A DNA stretch of 64,000 bases from Alentia gelatinosa (GCA_950022655.1 OX465583.1:33693360-33757359); one strand, 5' to 3'. Positions 25,234 through 39,426 are shown, counted from the first letter of the stretch. Translations and numbers: made by a program. The notes: a model not told the origin generated them from the sequence alone.

Positions 25234-26744
25234 GTTTGACCTTCATAACTTTTTATGATTGCCTTATTGTGAATCTGAAATTTTGGCTGGTTCCCCCTGT
25301 CTTATTGGATACCCGGGCAACCAGCGTTGGGTTGAGGCAGAGATTAGTAAGCGTTAGCGCCGCGAAAGATCTGCGGGAGGAGTGACATATATAAATACAA
25401 TGCCCGGAATGTGATATCTTACTGTCACTCTTCTACAATGCTATCAATGGAAGGTTCTTAAGCCGCAGATTCTGAATCCATCAAAGATAAAAGAAATCAA
25501 TTGCGCTAGTCATGTAGTGTAATTACCTGGACTTTATCCCATTTTTGTGATAATCAATATAATAAAAATAGTCATATAAAGCATGCCTATATGTATTTAT
25601 TATTCAAAGTGGACCTAATCGGGCTGATAATATTGTTGATAAGCTTTGCCTCATATACAGCTAGTATATATGAAGGATTCCGTGCAGATGCAAATAAATA
25701 CAAGCCAACTTGAAATAGTCACCAAAAATATTCCTCAAGGCAGGCAATTTTATAGCTTTCTCTCATCCTAGCCTAATAAATCTCATCCATCTCCTGCACT
25801 TAAGATAGATACAAGAGAATCTTACCTGACAAGATTTATGAGAAAGGATAATGAAGAATCTATTAAGATAGAGTAGTGCTAGTCCAATAGGAGATGCCTG
25901 AGTCTCTGCAGCTCTTGCACGTGATCCATTATAGACCCTTTAGTAGTATGCTTCATCTCGCGCCATGGCATCTGGAAGGCACAAGGGCTTGAGCAGATGC
26001 TAATCTGATACGGTATAAGGTGAATCCAATTGCATAGAACTAATGCTATGGAATAACGCCTGGAAGACGATCATATTTAAGTAGATGCTTCTGAGGGGAG
26101 TCTACATGGGTTAGCGTTGTCTCCTGATAGATAACGAGAAGAAAGGGCGGGGGAGGGTATCAGAGCCGAGATAAAACAAGGCTATTGATTGGCTGGTGGT
26201 TAGGGTGCCATGACAACTGTTTGTGCAGTGTTATGGGGATGCCGGGATGGCGCCAGGCCAGCGCGCGGCTCGGGGAGCGACTCGGAGCAGATGACCGAGT
26301 GGATGGAACATCAACACAAACGGGTTCCTTTTCATAGATGCTCGAGAAAGAAGGCTAACTAGGTACGACGTTTATACAATTCGCTTGAATGAGTGTATTT
26401 CAACTTGCCTTGGATGTAATTTACAATCGTTTAACAAGTCAAAAGCATGTATTGGATATGAATAGTTTGATGTAAAAGTAGCGCATTTCAAGCATGAGGA
26501 GAAATATATGAAAGAGGAAGTTATATCATTACATTACGATTGGCAGAGGAGACCATAAAGTTCTTAATCCATTGAAAGGATGGGCCGGAGATGGGCTTAC
26601 TGAGGTGCCTCTGCTACTCCCACTGTGTTTTACAAAGAATTATACAGGTTATATTAAAATATCCAAATATTTACATATGTGGAAGCAACAAATCTCCAGA
26701 GCCATCTCAGTATGTCCTGGATTACTTCGAGTGTCTCCCCAGGG

Positions 26745-26794
26745 CTCTACACTCCCCAATCAGCACCCCCACAGTCTCTACACTCTCCAATCAG
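26745..26794. repeat. Short direct repeat, 31-bp period
   Basis: CTCTACACTCCCCAATCAG (26745) recurs as CTCTACACTCTCCAATCAG (26776) with one mismatch in 19. Confidence 0.75.
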
Positions 26795-28155
26795 GACCGC
26801 CGTCTTCCCCCTGGGGAGTAATGCTGTGAGGATATTTGTCGCCTTCTATGATCTCCCTCGGCAGTGACAGAAATGCTGAGATACATATATGCGCGGCATC
26901 CTGAGTAGACGTAGATATTGACATAGCTTGCTATTGGATGAGATACCCCGAACTCATCAAGGTAGCCTCAGTACCAGGAGGAAGGGTAGATGTGAGGAAG
27001 TAGGTGTTTTCTCTACAGATCCGAAAGATAGAATATTCCGAGAGGGATATCGCAATAAACAATGAAGTCTCGCGACAATATGAATATTAAAGTATTGCTA
27101 CCTCTGGATATCTCTTCGAGGGATCCCTAGACTATTTACTAATTAGTGATGCCTATCTATTGAAAGTGGAAATCGTATGGATGCACAATTGGGAAGACTT
27201 CTTCATTAAGAGAAACCTTGGGTAATGGCCACTCAGTAATTATTGCTAGACAGACTTCCAGAATATATGATACTGATTATAGATTAGGGAACTTAATTGG
27301 TGATTTCGATATTGCCGTTGTATATATTTATCTCTATAACTGTGTGTATCATTAACAGATCATTAAAATAATCTAGCCTAGGCATGAGCCAGTAAGCAGT
27401 TGATCTAAATGGAGCTTCATGTATTGATACCATCATGTAACAGATCGCAATGTCGAGTGAGTATGATTCATTCAGGTATATTTATGTCTTCCAGTGACCT
27501 TTCTCAGTATACAGTATTTTAATTAAGTTTAAGTAAAGAGTTAAAAGTCCTATCGGTGAATGGTCGGGCCCCTAGGATGAGGACGTTTGAAGTGGCATAC
27601 TGCAGGTAAATCCAACATAGAGCTTACATATAATGTCTCCTTAGGAGACCCTGCACTAATCAGGGATAATGTAAATGCAGGGCAATGTTCCTGGTAAAAT
27701 ATTTCTCGACAAATTTCTCTGCCCTTCCTTAATCGCATTACGAGGACCTAGGACAGACACGAGTGACATCCAATCACATATTTATATATTCATCAGAATT
27801 CAAACAATTTCCCATGGAATTATTCTGAAGAGGATTTTGATATCGGAGTAGTGGGTAGTCAGAAAGACAATTCTAAAGACTAATTTCAGACATGCGTTCC
27901 AGCATATTGAGAATTGATCGGTTTTACCTCATCAACTCACCTTGCCAAGCAGATACAGTGCGATCACCTCACGCAAACTTTGAGCAGCTCTTTGTGGTAA
28001 CAGAGCTGAGAAGTTCATTTAGCGCCCGCATAAAACGGTTTGTAATAAGGCCGGCTCTAGCCGCCCACATGAACCACGTCTCGCGGGTTAAGAGAAGGGT
28101 GCGTGGTGAGCCGGGCACGGCGTGCTACCCCATGCCGAGCAGTTGTTAATTACCC

Positions 28156-28190
28156 GAGGTGCTCAGAGTGAGCCGCTCACCGAGCTGCTC
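28156..28190. repeat. Triple GAGC-N-GCTC cluster
   Basis: GAGGTGCTC (28156), GAGCCGCTC (28170, within the perfect 13-bp odd palindrome GTGAGCCGCTCAC) and GAGCTGCTC (28182) lie 14 and 12 bp apart. The middle copy shows a changed centre base with intact half-sites. Confidence 0.7.
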
Positions 28191-28439
28191 AGTGTATCGC
28201 GGAGGGCATACAGGAAGAACATAGATAAGTCTGGGGAGGTCTGATGGATGGTCGTTTCGGTGTGGTTTACGTAGAAGGAAGGTGATCCCCAACCTGCGCC
28301 TTACCTTACAACCCGCCCAGCCGCGTCGTGTTTCCTCCCAGGGGCTAGTTAATGCGGCTCCAGCAGTGAAGCAATCCCATACTTAGCTGTCTCCATACTA
28401 TGTATAAAGTGAGCTATACCTACTCGACCACCGGGTTCT

Positions 28440-28560
28440 GTACACCAACTCACCCCTCTCACCATCTACCACTCATCGCTCTTACCATCTACCACACACC
28501 AAACCACCCCTCTTACTGTCCAACTCACACACCAAGTCACCCCTCTCTGCTCTGTTTAGG
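28440..28560. repeat. Degenerate CA/CT-rich tandem repeat
   Basis: Variants of CTCACCCCTCT, CACCATCTACCACTCAT and ACCATCTACCACACACC recur several times with irregular spacing. This looks like a worn minisatellite with a strong strand bias of C over G. Confidence 0.6.
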
Positions 28561-30715
28561 TTCTGTCAGGTCTGCCCGTCCGTATAACTCAGTGAGTGGC
28601 TGTTGAGTAGGTAGCCAAACTTACACCCAATCCCCTGCAAGCATTGCCGAGGAAGCCACTTTGTTTAATCACACACGCCAAGCCCAAGGCCTGCCGCCGC
28701 AACTGATGCCTTTTATTTTTCCATCGACACAGAATGCATCAGAATTCCAGTCGCGGAGTCGGCGGGCAGCTGGGTGAGAGGGGTGGGCGTGTGCGGGAGA
28801 TGGGAGTGTCGTGTCGGGGGTGGTGCTAGGACTGATGGGGCAGGGATTTAGCACAACAGGCACGATGTACCTGTTTTCTGGCCGGCCGGTAACTCAGACG
28901 GTGACTAGCCCCTTGGTTGTGCTCCTGATTGAACGACCGGGACCTACCTCCAAAACCCTTTCTGAGATTGTCGAGGCTTTCAGGAAGCCATTTGGAACCA
29001 CTGCTTTGGAGGAGAAGAACTGGTAGGGAGCACAAGCACCCCCAACCAACAACACGACCACCACCACTACTCAGAAGCTGGTAGCACCCTACCCCCAACT
29101 CCCACCTGCGAGCTGCTCACATTCAATGTGTAGTTACTTTGATTGCGCTCCCATGCCCAGGTCTATTAGCATATTGATTATCCTCGTGCGGACAGGTTAT
29201 GCGCAGGCATCTAGGGGGCCGCCCTGTGTTAGTGAGAGCAGGGGGGAAGGGTGCGGGGAATCGGCCAGCATACATAATCTGGTCATCTCGAGACTGAATG
29301 GTGATTTGCATAGCGATAGGCCGTTAGAGAGATGTGCTTACTTGGCTTCGGAAAACAAGGGAAGTATACTCGTGACATGAAGTACGGATAATCTATAGAG
29401 GAGAGGATGGTAGGAGCGGTTTATGGACGGGGGAGGGTGGCACCTGACTGCTGTATTCATAGCAGTTCGGCAGAGGTGGGGAATAATATAGATTGGCCGC
29501 TTCTGTCGCCCATGCAATATTAACTAGCAGAGATTTGTCGGCGCTGCCCCTTACAGGCTCATCCAGAGAGGGACAGGGGGTGACCATGACGGGCGCTCAC
29601 CCCCCTGCGCGTTATATTGATTTATACGCCAGGCGAATTGTCAGGGGTATAACGCAAAAGGCTTTTGTTTGGGCTTTTATTGAGTGAATTCCCAGTTTGC
29701 GTCAGGCGGCGTCAGTTAGGGGTGTTTTTGTGTGTCGTGCGGTAGGATAGGGTGAAGTTGCTTCTTGTGGTGCTTGACGTATGGTAGGCATACGTTAGCC
29801 TCATGTCTAATACCTACATTTTCATACGTGGTCTCATGCATTACATCAGGGAACAAGGCCCACCCTCCCTGCTTACCCCCACCGTCAGCCTCGCGATCAT
29901 ATATATCTCCGGGCGCTCTACCAGGCTTCAGAGAATACTATCACCTTGTTTTTCTCTGCCTCTCCTCCTCTGCCAACTCCTGCCAACCGCCTAGGGGGAA
30001 ACACCCTTCCATACAGTGCCCCTCACACACCCCTGTCCTCCACCCGTACCCTACTTCAATTCACCTTGGCCCTGGGAGAGTTGAAGGCCCACCTCCTGTG
30101 TTCGTAACTCTCGGACGCCCATATCCCAGCAAGGCCTCGGTTGAGGTATAGGTCCTCCAGGTGTTTCTTAACCCCCGTGCCACTCCCCATCACCCTTCCC
30201 CTCACTCCTGGGTGAAGTGATGTGTCTCCTAACCCTGAGCATACAGGGTGCCGTCATATCGCTTCACAGTCAGCAAGTCTGTCTCGCCCTATCTGGATAC
30301 CTCCTCCAGCAACCTCCTCCTGCGACTAACTGATGAAGCCAATACGTCATCTGTCACAGCAGTCTCCTGCTCCAGTTGGCTTCTTTTTGTGCTGTTTCTG
30401 CGATATCAAAGCCATGTCAGCCTCTGTTATGTACACTACCCCTCGTGCACCTCTCTCATAATGGCATTATCTCAAACCCTGTGTCATCGTCTTGAAGAGC
30501 TATGCCACCGCCATAGGAAAATGAAAGGATCTGACTGAAAACCGAGATTATAGATCTGAGAGGTTACCAACCAAGTAAATTGAAAGATGATAGGGACGAT
30601 ATAGAGTGAGCATTGAGAATTATGGACAGGTGGTGGTGTTTTTTGTTTTGTTTTGGAAAACAATAGTTTATTGAAGAAAGTTCTCACAGTTCATGTTTGC
30701 AATTTGATGGCTCGG

Positions 30716-31275
30716 TAGGTCAAATGTTAAGGAGGGAGGGGAAAGGGTTAAAACAAGAGGCAGACATAATGGGAGTAGCGGTTGAAGCGTTAAGATGTGC
30801 ACAAGGGAGCTAAGATGAGAACCTCGTTGGCGAAGCAGTTAGGTCAAATGTTAAGGAGGATTGTGAAGGGTTAAGATGAGGAATGGGCAGGATGGATGGG
30901 TGGGTCAAACGTGAAGGAGCGACACAAAGGGTTAATGAGGACCGAGGGAGGGTGAAACATTAGGGTCGAGCCTTAGAGGGTTAAGATGATTTAGTAGACT
31001 GGATGGCAAGGGCAAATGTTCATGAGCAGTACAAAGGATTACGACGAAAGCTAAGTAGTTTCAGCTGGGTTTGACATCAGCTGGGTTTGACATCAGAGAA
31101 CACAAGGGGTTAGGTTAAGAACCTAGAGATTACTGGGTGGGTGACCTATTAAATAAAAGAAAACCAGGGATTTATATAAGGAACATCTGGGACAGGTGGG
31201 TAGATAAGCCATTAAGGTTGGACACAAGAAGTAAGGAGAGGGGCTAGGCGGACTGATGGCCTATTAACTTGGCCT
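30716..31275. repeat. Diverged minisatellite, ~60-bp unit, about nine to ten units
   Basis: Units begin near GGTCAAATGTTAAGGAG and continue to AAAGGGTTAAGATGAGG. Recognisable unit starts lie near 30718, 30780, 30842, 30903, 30951, 31011, 31068/31084, 31138 and 31197, a spacing close to 60 bp. Later units are more diverged. One 16-bp segment (CTGGGTTTGACATCAG) is exactly doubled at about 31064-31095. The array is purine-rich on this strand. Confidence 0.7.
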
Positions 31276-32021
31276 AAGGAGGTCTATTAGGAGTCTGTGT
31301 ACAGGGTTGCGGATGACCTTCCCTCGCCTTCAATATCCTGTGCTGATGTTAAAAAAGACACCTTCAATCAGCGGAGCAGCTCACGGCTTGGTAATAGGGG
31401 AAAAAATGTTTCCGCGAGTAGCTCTGAGCTGCTCCGTGACCTAGGTACATGCCAGTAGATGGTTCAAGGTGCCAAACAAACATAAAACAGCTTCAAATGA
31501 AAGTGACTACGCTCTGTGATGTTGATTTGTCATGTATAAGCTTGCAAGTACAATACTAGCTTAAAACATTAGCCATTGTTATTTACTATTCGGGACCGGA
31601 TTTTGATAAATACACACCCCATTGTGTTTATAGTAAATGGAAAACTTTCATGTGAAATGCTATATGTCTTCTTTATAAACTGTACAAAGAAGTGGTGTGT
31701 TGTACAGGTTATAGTTGCAGTTAAAATAATCATATTTATGAGACGATGCTAGATTACAGGTGAGAATATTCTGTGCAGACTGCGTGGGATATATACGTCG
31801 TGGCCGAGAGGGTAGGCTACTTAGCGCCACTCTGGATGATCCCAGCAGCATAACAATGCTGAAATATCTATTCTGGGATATAACCATTTGTAATGAATGA
31901 GCTCGACTCGACACAATGGTCGAAGATGCGAATTCAGAGCGACCTTAGTTCAGGTTGGATCTGACCTGGATACCAATACCACCATCACTATGCCACCCTA
32001 TACCATCTACCTAAACTCCGT

Positions 32022-32045
32022 ACCACCACCACCACCACCACCACC
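32022..32045. repeat. (ACC)8 microsatellite
   Basis: Eight ACC units lie after CTCCGT and are followed by CTCCTCCTG. They are not in a supportable reading frame. Confidence 0.9.
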
Positions 32046-32144
32046 CTCCTCCTGCTGAGTCAATTAGGGGGCTTGGTAATAACTGATATTAAAACAGAAC
32101 TGTGTCTAGTTTCCCTGTTAAATACTTAATTACAGCGATCATTC

Positions 32145-32162
32145 GAGGGGGAGGGGGGGGGG
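32145..32162. repeat. G-rich run
   Basis: GAGGGGGAGG leads into a continuous G run ending at GGCGTG. It is a potential quadruplex-forming stretch. Confidence 0.8.
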
Positions 32163-33984
32163 CGTGATCTGCGCACCCTGGAGGTCAGGGTGGTCATGAG
32201 ATAGCCGTGATGGGTTCGAGGGCAGCTTTGACCTTCCACTGACCTTGTATTGACCGTCTGAGCCTTGTGCGTGGCATACTGATGACAGGTGTCAACTTGA
32301 TAGATGCTCCCCGCGGGAGCCACCCCCGTCCCCTACCGTCTCACATCCCCGTCCAGCCTGCTCCCCTTCCGCCCGTAGCCAACAGGCAGCGCCCGTCACC
32401 CCATCCCCCACCTCTACCCGCAACCAGACGGTGAGGCAGTAAAGTGAGCAAGAGATGTAATAATCTAGAGTACATTTTACACGGAAAATACCTTAAGCTA
32501 AAATATAAACCCGGAATGTTTGGATTATAAACCTACATACATGAAATGCCGATTTCGTTCTCTGTTTCAGTTTGTTGGATTTTTTTGCAGACTGCAATAG
32601 TGAATTAATTTTATCGTGGCTGATGTGATTTATACCACCCATAAAGAAGATGCAACCTGTGCTGTCGGCTAAATGGCTTCAAAAGACTTTGCCTGGTCCA
32701 AAGCTGATATTTTCCACGTCAACCATAGTACTCTGGTAGTCTTATTTCATAAATGTTTCATGCTTATATGCATCCATAGAAAGGCCAGAAGCGGTAGTCA
32801 CAAAAGCCAGAGTGCATATGGTATCTTTCTATGATCGCCTCATTACATTACCTTTCTATAATATAGATGCAGAATATTCGGCCATAATTAGTTATTCTTG
32901 AATAACCGATGTCACTTATGTACTTGAATAGAAGTAGGAATAGTCAGCATTTAACAGCATTCCAACATTAGTGATAAATAAATGTGAAAGTATGTCTGTA
33001 CAATGTAGAATCATATCTTTACTTTATGTACCATGGGAACGTTTTTCTTTATTGTTTGTCCTTTAAGCTAGTTGCCATAGTCGGTCTAAGGACGGCCGGC
33101 AATCGGCAAACATGCAGTAGTGTTCAACGGCTGCCTGTGCACATAAGGAGGCACTATAAATGATTAGCTAATGTCTTAACATATTTACACCTCTTAGTGG
33201 GTACTGACACTTTAGTCCAACAACCCGATGTCCGCTAATTTACGATTATATCACTCGGTTTATATTGGGTATGTGTAATGCCTAGTAAGTAATACACATG
33301 GCGTCAAACTTAATCCGTTCAATACTAGTAATAGTAAGGCGAACTGTTTGAGTGCCAACGTTTTACCTATCGAACGGCGTGCAAACATTATAGAGCAGCT
33401 CCATAGTGGCACAGAGAAGCTGAGGAAGTGCCCCTTTGTAAACGTAACGTTTTCCACGTACGCATTGATCAGAGGATACCATACTAACCATCAGTAGGCT
33501 TTTGTATCGCATTCAGTGTTCTTCTGCTGAAAATAACAATCTTGGTTGTTTTTAGACCTACTATTGGAAACAATAATCTCTTTTATTCTTATGACTTAAA
33601 ATATCTAGATGTTCATGATAATCAGTGGGTCAATTTGGCAACTCAATTTGCGCTAGCAATACTCTTAATCTGGGACTAGATTAAAACAGTTGTATATATT
33701 GGATTGTATCGCTAAGCAGATATCTTGTATACTTGGACTAAATCGTATTAGTCCACATTTTATTGGATTGCCGAGTGTAGCGAGGTTCCAGTATGAAGCG
33801 CGCATCTCGGCAGGGATTTTATTTCCTGCGCGACAACTAAAGGCAGCGCATCTTCTCATTTCTTCTACTGGCGTGGACCGTACTTAGCGCGTGGGAAGCT
33901 CTGCACGCGCGTGTATAGATAGCCAGCCACGTGCCAATTAATCATCACCCTACTACACATAGTACACCCCTCCGGGCTGACAGA

Positions 33985-34180
33985 CCTCACGTAGTGTGCC
34001 TACAGGCCAACGGATATTACATAGTGTGTAGGTGCAGCCCAACATGCCACATCTTATTTAGCTACCGGCCAACGAATATCACATAGTGTATAGGTACAGC
34101 CCAACGTACCACACTTTATATACCTGCAGACCAAAGAATATTAGATCGGGTGTAGGTTCAGCCTGTTATCTCACCCATGG
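33985..34180. repeat. Tandem repeat, 62-bp unit, three copies plus a partial
   Basis: Matching segments start at 33999 (CCTACAGGCCAACG), 34061 (GCTACCGGCCAACG) and 34123 (CCTGCAGACCAAAG), exactly 62 bp apart. Each continues into a form of ATAGTGTGTAGGTGCAGCCC. A partial unit (CACGTAGTGTG) precedes them. Divergence between units is moderate. Confidence 0.8.
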
Positions 34181-34357
34181 TATTTTTTCTTCATAGAATT
34201 AACATTGGGAACTCGTATCGAACGCTCATTTGATATTTAGGAAAAATATCCAATGGGGGATTATGTCACAAATGATAGCACATTAGTCAATGGTAAGGGT
34301 AGGATAAATTCAGAAACCCATTCAAGTTTAGTGTCAGAGCTCGATCCTACATCGTTT

Positions 34358-34408
34358 GAATCACTACGTAATTCACGCGGCTTCGCTTTGTGAATTACTA
34401 CATGATTC
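34358..34408. repeat. Imperfect 19-bp inverted repeat
   Basis: GAATCACTACGTAATTCAC (34358-34376) pairs with GTGAATTACTACATGATTC (34390-34408) at 15 of 19 positions. A 13-nt loop containing GCGGCTTCGC separates the arms. Confidence 0.75.
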
Positions 34409-37400
34409 CAACTTAGGTTTCCTCTATAGTATACCACATGTTATATACCTATAGGCCTATGTATATAATATGCCCCCCAGGTGCATATATTTTCTCTAGA
34501 ATATTTGACGTACTTAAAGAGCACTCAAAAGGAATAGTATATAACCTTCAGTACAACGGGTAGAATTGATCTTGAAGATGAAGAAATAGCACAGATAGCA
34601 TATTGTCGCCATATCCCTTTGTAAAACGTGGCAGACTGGTTTATTGAGGTTTTCCGCGATTATCACCTACTAAAACACTGGCTACCTAGCTAAGACGTAC
34701 CTCGCGTAAAGATATTAACATAACCACACGGAAATAAATAGCCCAAGTGCTTGGTTTCTTTGTCATTACGACTTTGAGGAACTGTTTCGAGTTCTTACCC
34801 CCATCACTTCTTCACCAGCAGTAGCACCTGTTCCTGATAGTCTAAGGCCGAGCTCATACATTACTTCTAGGCAGCTTGCGGTGACTTCCACGAAGCGTAC
34901 ATTACTGGTAGACGCATGGCTGTGTGGTGCTGTGAGGTGCGCTGCAAATGGCGCTGGGAAACCAATGAGGTATTGATTTGTGTTTAAATGACAACGCAGA
35001 TGTATTCTGTGAAGAGGAAGAAAAAAGATCTGACGGGAATTCACAAGAAAATAAATCAATGACAAAGAAATGCAAACAAAGGATATCTCGGGCTATTCAT
35101 ATTCTCTGATCTCAAATCACTGAAATTCAAGGATATTTGGCTAGAAAAGTGTCAATTAAAGCATCTAAGAAAAGCTTCCATCGTATGAATCCATGTATGA
35201 CCCCAGAGATCCTTTTAAGAGATCCTGTAAAAAGATAACAACAAAATCCTCTTTGGAAGGCGAACGTCAGGGGCGGAAGTTGAAAGTCGTCTGCCCCAGT
35301 CACCCATCACCGGGAATCGAAGGGGAGGATGGCACCAGAAAGGGACAGGCACACACTTGATGAAAAATCAAAATAAAATGCGGGTGATGGTTGCTGTCAG
35401 ATTGAGGCAACCCATCAGGAAAAGGAGGGTCTGGATTAATAGGACCTGCCACACCACCCACAAGACGAGAGGGATGTGTGTCACTAGGCAGTGGGGTGTG
35501 TAGGCCAGAAGCACACCGAATGCACCTTTTCCTTCCTTATTTCTCAGAGAATGCCGTGACTTTTCTCTCAGTTTTTACCAATATTCCGACAACCTGCCTT
35601 GTATCGAATTACTAGTTGTTCTGATACCGGACACCGGTGCTGGACCATCTGCCCTTCTTTAGGCTGTCCCAAACAAACGAATGGCCCAGCCAGCGAGGCG
35701 CAAACACTTCTATTCATCTTTATTCATGGTCTCTGTACAGGCTTTCCCCTCTCTGCCTCGCCTTTGAACAACCAGCAAGCGCCAGCCTTCCCTAAACACG
35801 GCCTTCACAGCGCGCTACCCTGGTTCAGATTGAAGCAGGCACTCTAGCGCTGGGTGGTGGGTGATTTCACATTTAAATCGCCGGTAATGTGACTACCTGA
35901 AGATTACCCGGCAAAAGCGGAAGTAGTGTTCTTACAGAAGTTGTCTCGCGGAATTGAACGTGACCCGGTCGTTCAAAACATACCCAGCAGTCGGCCGCCG
36001 CTTATAACTGGCTTTACCCTGGCTGCATGGTATTACATTTCCTATTGCATGGTCTGTGTCGAGCCTTGTAACGTCAGTGCGGTGGTTATGTCGGTACCTG
36101 TCGTGCCCTCTCGTCTCGATTATTAGAAAATATTTTAATAGACACGAGTTCTAATTTGAAACGTCAGGGCGCACCTGGCTCTCACCTTTCATCCTTTATT
36201 GAATTCTGACGTGTTTTGCTGTTTCAATTCAGTACTAATCAACACACCCAAAGGATTGGAATACACACTAGAGTGGACACTTTAGGCAAACTTTGGCAAA
36301 ACAGCTGGAAACGTAATCCCTACGCTGTAATAAAGCGGTGCTGTCAGACACAGCACGCTGGGACAGAATTGCTTGAGGTGCGGCGGGCTTGTGATAGACA
36401 GCCCTGCGCCCGGTCTCATTGGTATGAAGAGGGAGGCTCACTAGGTGTGGCTAAGTACGAAGCGAGCAGCCCAATGAGCAGCCCATGTAGGCCAGCGGAA
36501 GAGCAGCTCAGCATAATGATGAGGCGCTCGCCTGCGACCAATCTGTGTGGCCACGCCTATTTCCACTCGAGTCGCGGCGACTACCACGAAGAAGGGAAAA
36601 ATGCCCTGACCCCAGTCAGGCCGACCCCACAAGTCGCCGTCACAAGACAAAATAGGTCGACTGACCCCTAAGGCCCTTTACACCATTGATCATGGGTAGC
36701 CTACTAAAAAAAGAAAGGGTGGGAGTTCTTATATGAATTGCTCAATTCTTACCGTACCGCCACCTTTCTTTAAGAAATGCAAGTCAAAACGCAACAGTCC
36801 TTCACAGCCGTACCGGTGTTCCACAGATATACACTTTCCCGGATACCAGGGAAATTCACCCAGTCGCCTGCACAGACATAGAAGAGGTTCCCTTTGACAT
36901 TCACCATTCCAGTAGATCGGGGCCGGGGGATCTGCTCTATGTTATATAGCGCCATGAGAGGTGGAACAGCTGCTGCCATAAGCTCACATACTACCCTACT
37001 ACCAGAACACGTAAGTGGCCCCATGGCCCTACCACCACCGCCGCCGTCCACCTACACAGTGTGTAGGGTGGGCCGTGGCGGAGTCACGATGGAGATTGGT
37101 AAAAATGGGAGGGGGGATATGCTGTGATGTGCCCACGCACGATGTGTCCTGTTGTGTTGTGTCCCGTACATCGTATCAGGGTCCCTAAGGAATTGTAACG
37201 CTGTGTGTGATGCCCACGTTACGTATTCGTGTACGGGGTCGTGTCGTGTCGTGTAATCATGAGTAAAAGACACTCCAGCCACATATACATCTACGTTTTA
37301 CGTGTCACACGTATGTGTCTTACGTTTGTCGCAGACATACACGCACACATTTTATCTGACATGGTTAGACTAACTGTCACACAGCCAGAAAGCTGTACAG

Positions 37401-39426
37401 TGTCCTGTATTACATATATCGACATCATATATTCTTGTCAAGTGTCTAGGTTGTTTCCATATCTCATACATACAATCTTATTCTCCTTTTGTCATATAGA
37501 CATGCAGTCTTTTCCTATTGTGTCTGAGCTTCGCAGTTGTTTTCTACTTGTGTCACACATGGCAAATTCTTCCTCAAACGGTCATGTTCGTGTGAGAAAG
37601 GTTGAGCTTTATATCTCAGTCCCACACATATACTACATAATTACAGTTGCCTCACGTCGGAGTCCTAGTTTTATCGCAAATAGCGTTTATTAGTCTTTAT
37701 GGTGTTTCAAATTCCAATCATATCAGAGATAATGAGTGGAAATGAGCAAGCTTTGAAAATCCCCTATACTTTGTCCAAGACTTTACTGGCATTTATGTAC
37801 AAGCTAAAGTCCTGAATCTGTTAAATTAATACATCCGTGTCATATTCATGTCAACTATTTGTTTCTATTTCGTATTTCTGTTATCTTAACGTTTATTTGT
37901 GTCCAGGATTGATCTCAGTATCATACCTTTGACAGGCTCGCTATTCGCATCATAGCGAGGTTATACTGACACCCAATTGAATTGATTCTCCCTTCAGGTA
38001 TTTATGTCATTCAGATATATACATAACACCGACCTTCCCCTAGACCATGTGCCACAGTTATACATCTTTCACATAACCCCAATATGCAGACATCAGACCC
38101 GCAACATATCATACAGGCTGCCAAGTAGGGGTCGGCATTCAGGTCGAAATACTGACGTGCAGGCAATCACAGCAGTAGATAGGTACATACATAATATAAC
38201 CAGTTCTCGTAATTTCGTGTTTAGGAGTTGCTGGTATTGCGTGATGCGCTATTTACGTTGTCTGATGAGCACAGGGATATAAACCTATACTGGGACCTAA
38301 TAAAGAGTCTTATATAAGAGTTTATCTGAGGTGCTCTTAGAATACACGAGCTGCTCTGAATATATCCAGAGTCAAACCTAGCGTGGTGATATCAACTGAG
38401 CGACTCCTGTTTTCTGACAGAGAACTGTCCCTAGTTGCAGACTCGATAGGGGTGAGATTTCGCACCAGGCTCCCCTGCCCATGTCTCTCATTTTCCCCAA
38501 GACATAACCTGTGACCTAAAAAGGTGTAAATGCCAAGCATGTTGACGTAAACTGCGTTAAGCCGCTTGGTGTCCAGTAGATGGCACGCCACTAACTCAGC
38601 ACGAACACTGCCTCCTGAGAGGCGCTGTCCTGTAACCCTGCCCACGGCTTTTGACATTAAGTATGTTAACCTGCTCGGTGTCCAACAGTAACTCAGCCAC
38701 TAACACGGTCTCAGTAGGGCTACAAACAAAGCTTCTGTCCTTTCCACAGTTTTGATGCTGGGAACTACCTTTAAGATGGGTGGTGAATCAGCAGGGTCGC
38801 CGCCAGTGACACTGATCCCAATCTCCTGTAGGCTCTCTCTTTAAGGATTACCTTTTTAGAGTTGAGGTACTTTTTGATGCCTGGCGGACATGGGAGATGC
38901 CATCGACAGAAGTGTTTTAAAGGCTGAGGCATTTTTGTGAGTTTTAATCACTTCATCAACACCGTCTGTGAGCTATTAGATTCATGATTGAGTATGCTTT
39001 CAACTCAATCCTCAGGGATGTAATGTTTTTTAAAGAGATTCTTTTGAACTAGAAATTCAGGATTTCCATATGTAAACCAGCAATTTAAAATAATTTTCTC
39101 AAGAGGGCCGCCACGAGACAGTGGAATATCGGTCAGTCTGTTGCGAATCTGGTTTCCATAACATTTTCAGAAATTCTCATTGTTTCAAAAAACAGTGAAG
39201 ATCATATTGGCTGCTGATTGGCTAATATTCCTCGTCAGCCGTCTGCTTGCCCTCCTGGCAGTGAGAAGCACTGTATGCTATTATGGTTTATTACTGACAT
39301 ATAGGTGATATTGCATACAACATTATTTAACTAATCGCACACTCACCTATTAGCAAAATATTAAGGATTTTGCTAATAAATGCATGACTTTTTTCTATCA
39401 GCTTCGTTGTTGCCCTGTGGTAAGGG

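Noticed and set aside
33985..34180. CRISPR-like array
   Set aside because: The 62-bp units are contiguous tandem copies with no unique spacers, and the context is eukaryotic.
36216..36671. Plus-strand open frame of 151 codons
   Set aside because: Composition switches midway with no domain. It overlaps a GC-richer patch where long frames arise by chance.
37229..37693. Plus-strand open frame of 154 codons
   Set aside because: Rich in Cys, Ile, His and Ser, with no recognisable domain, no coding-like third-position bias and no paired splice sites. It reads like CA/TA-rich non-coding DNA.
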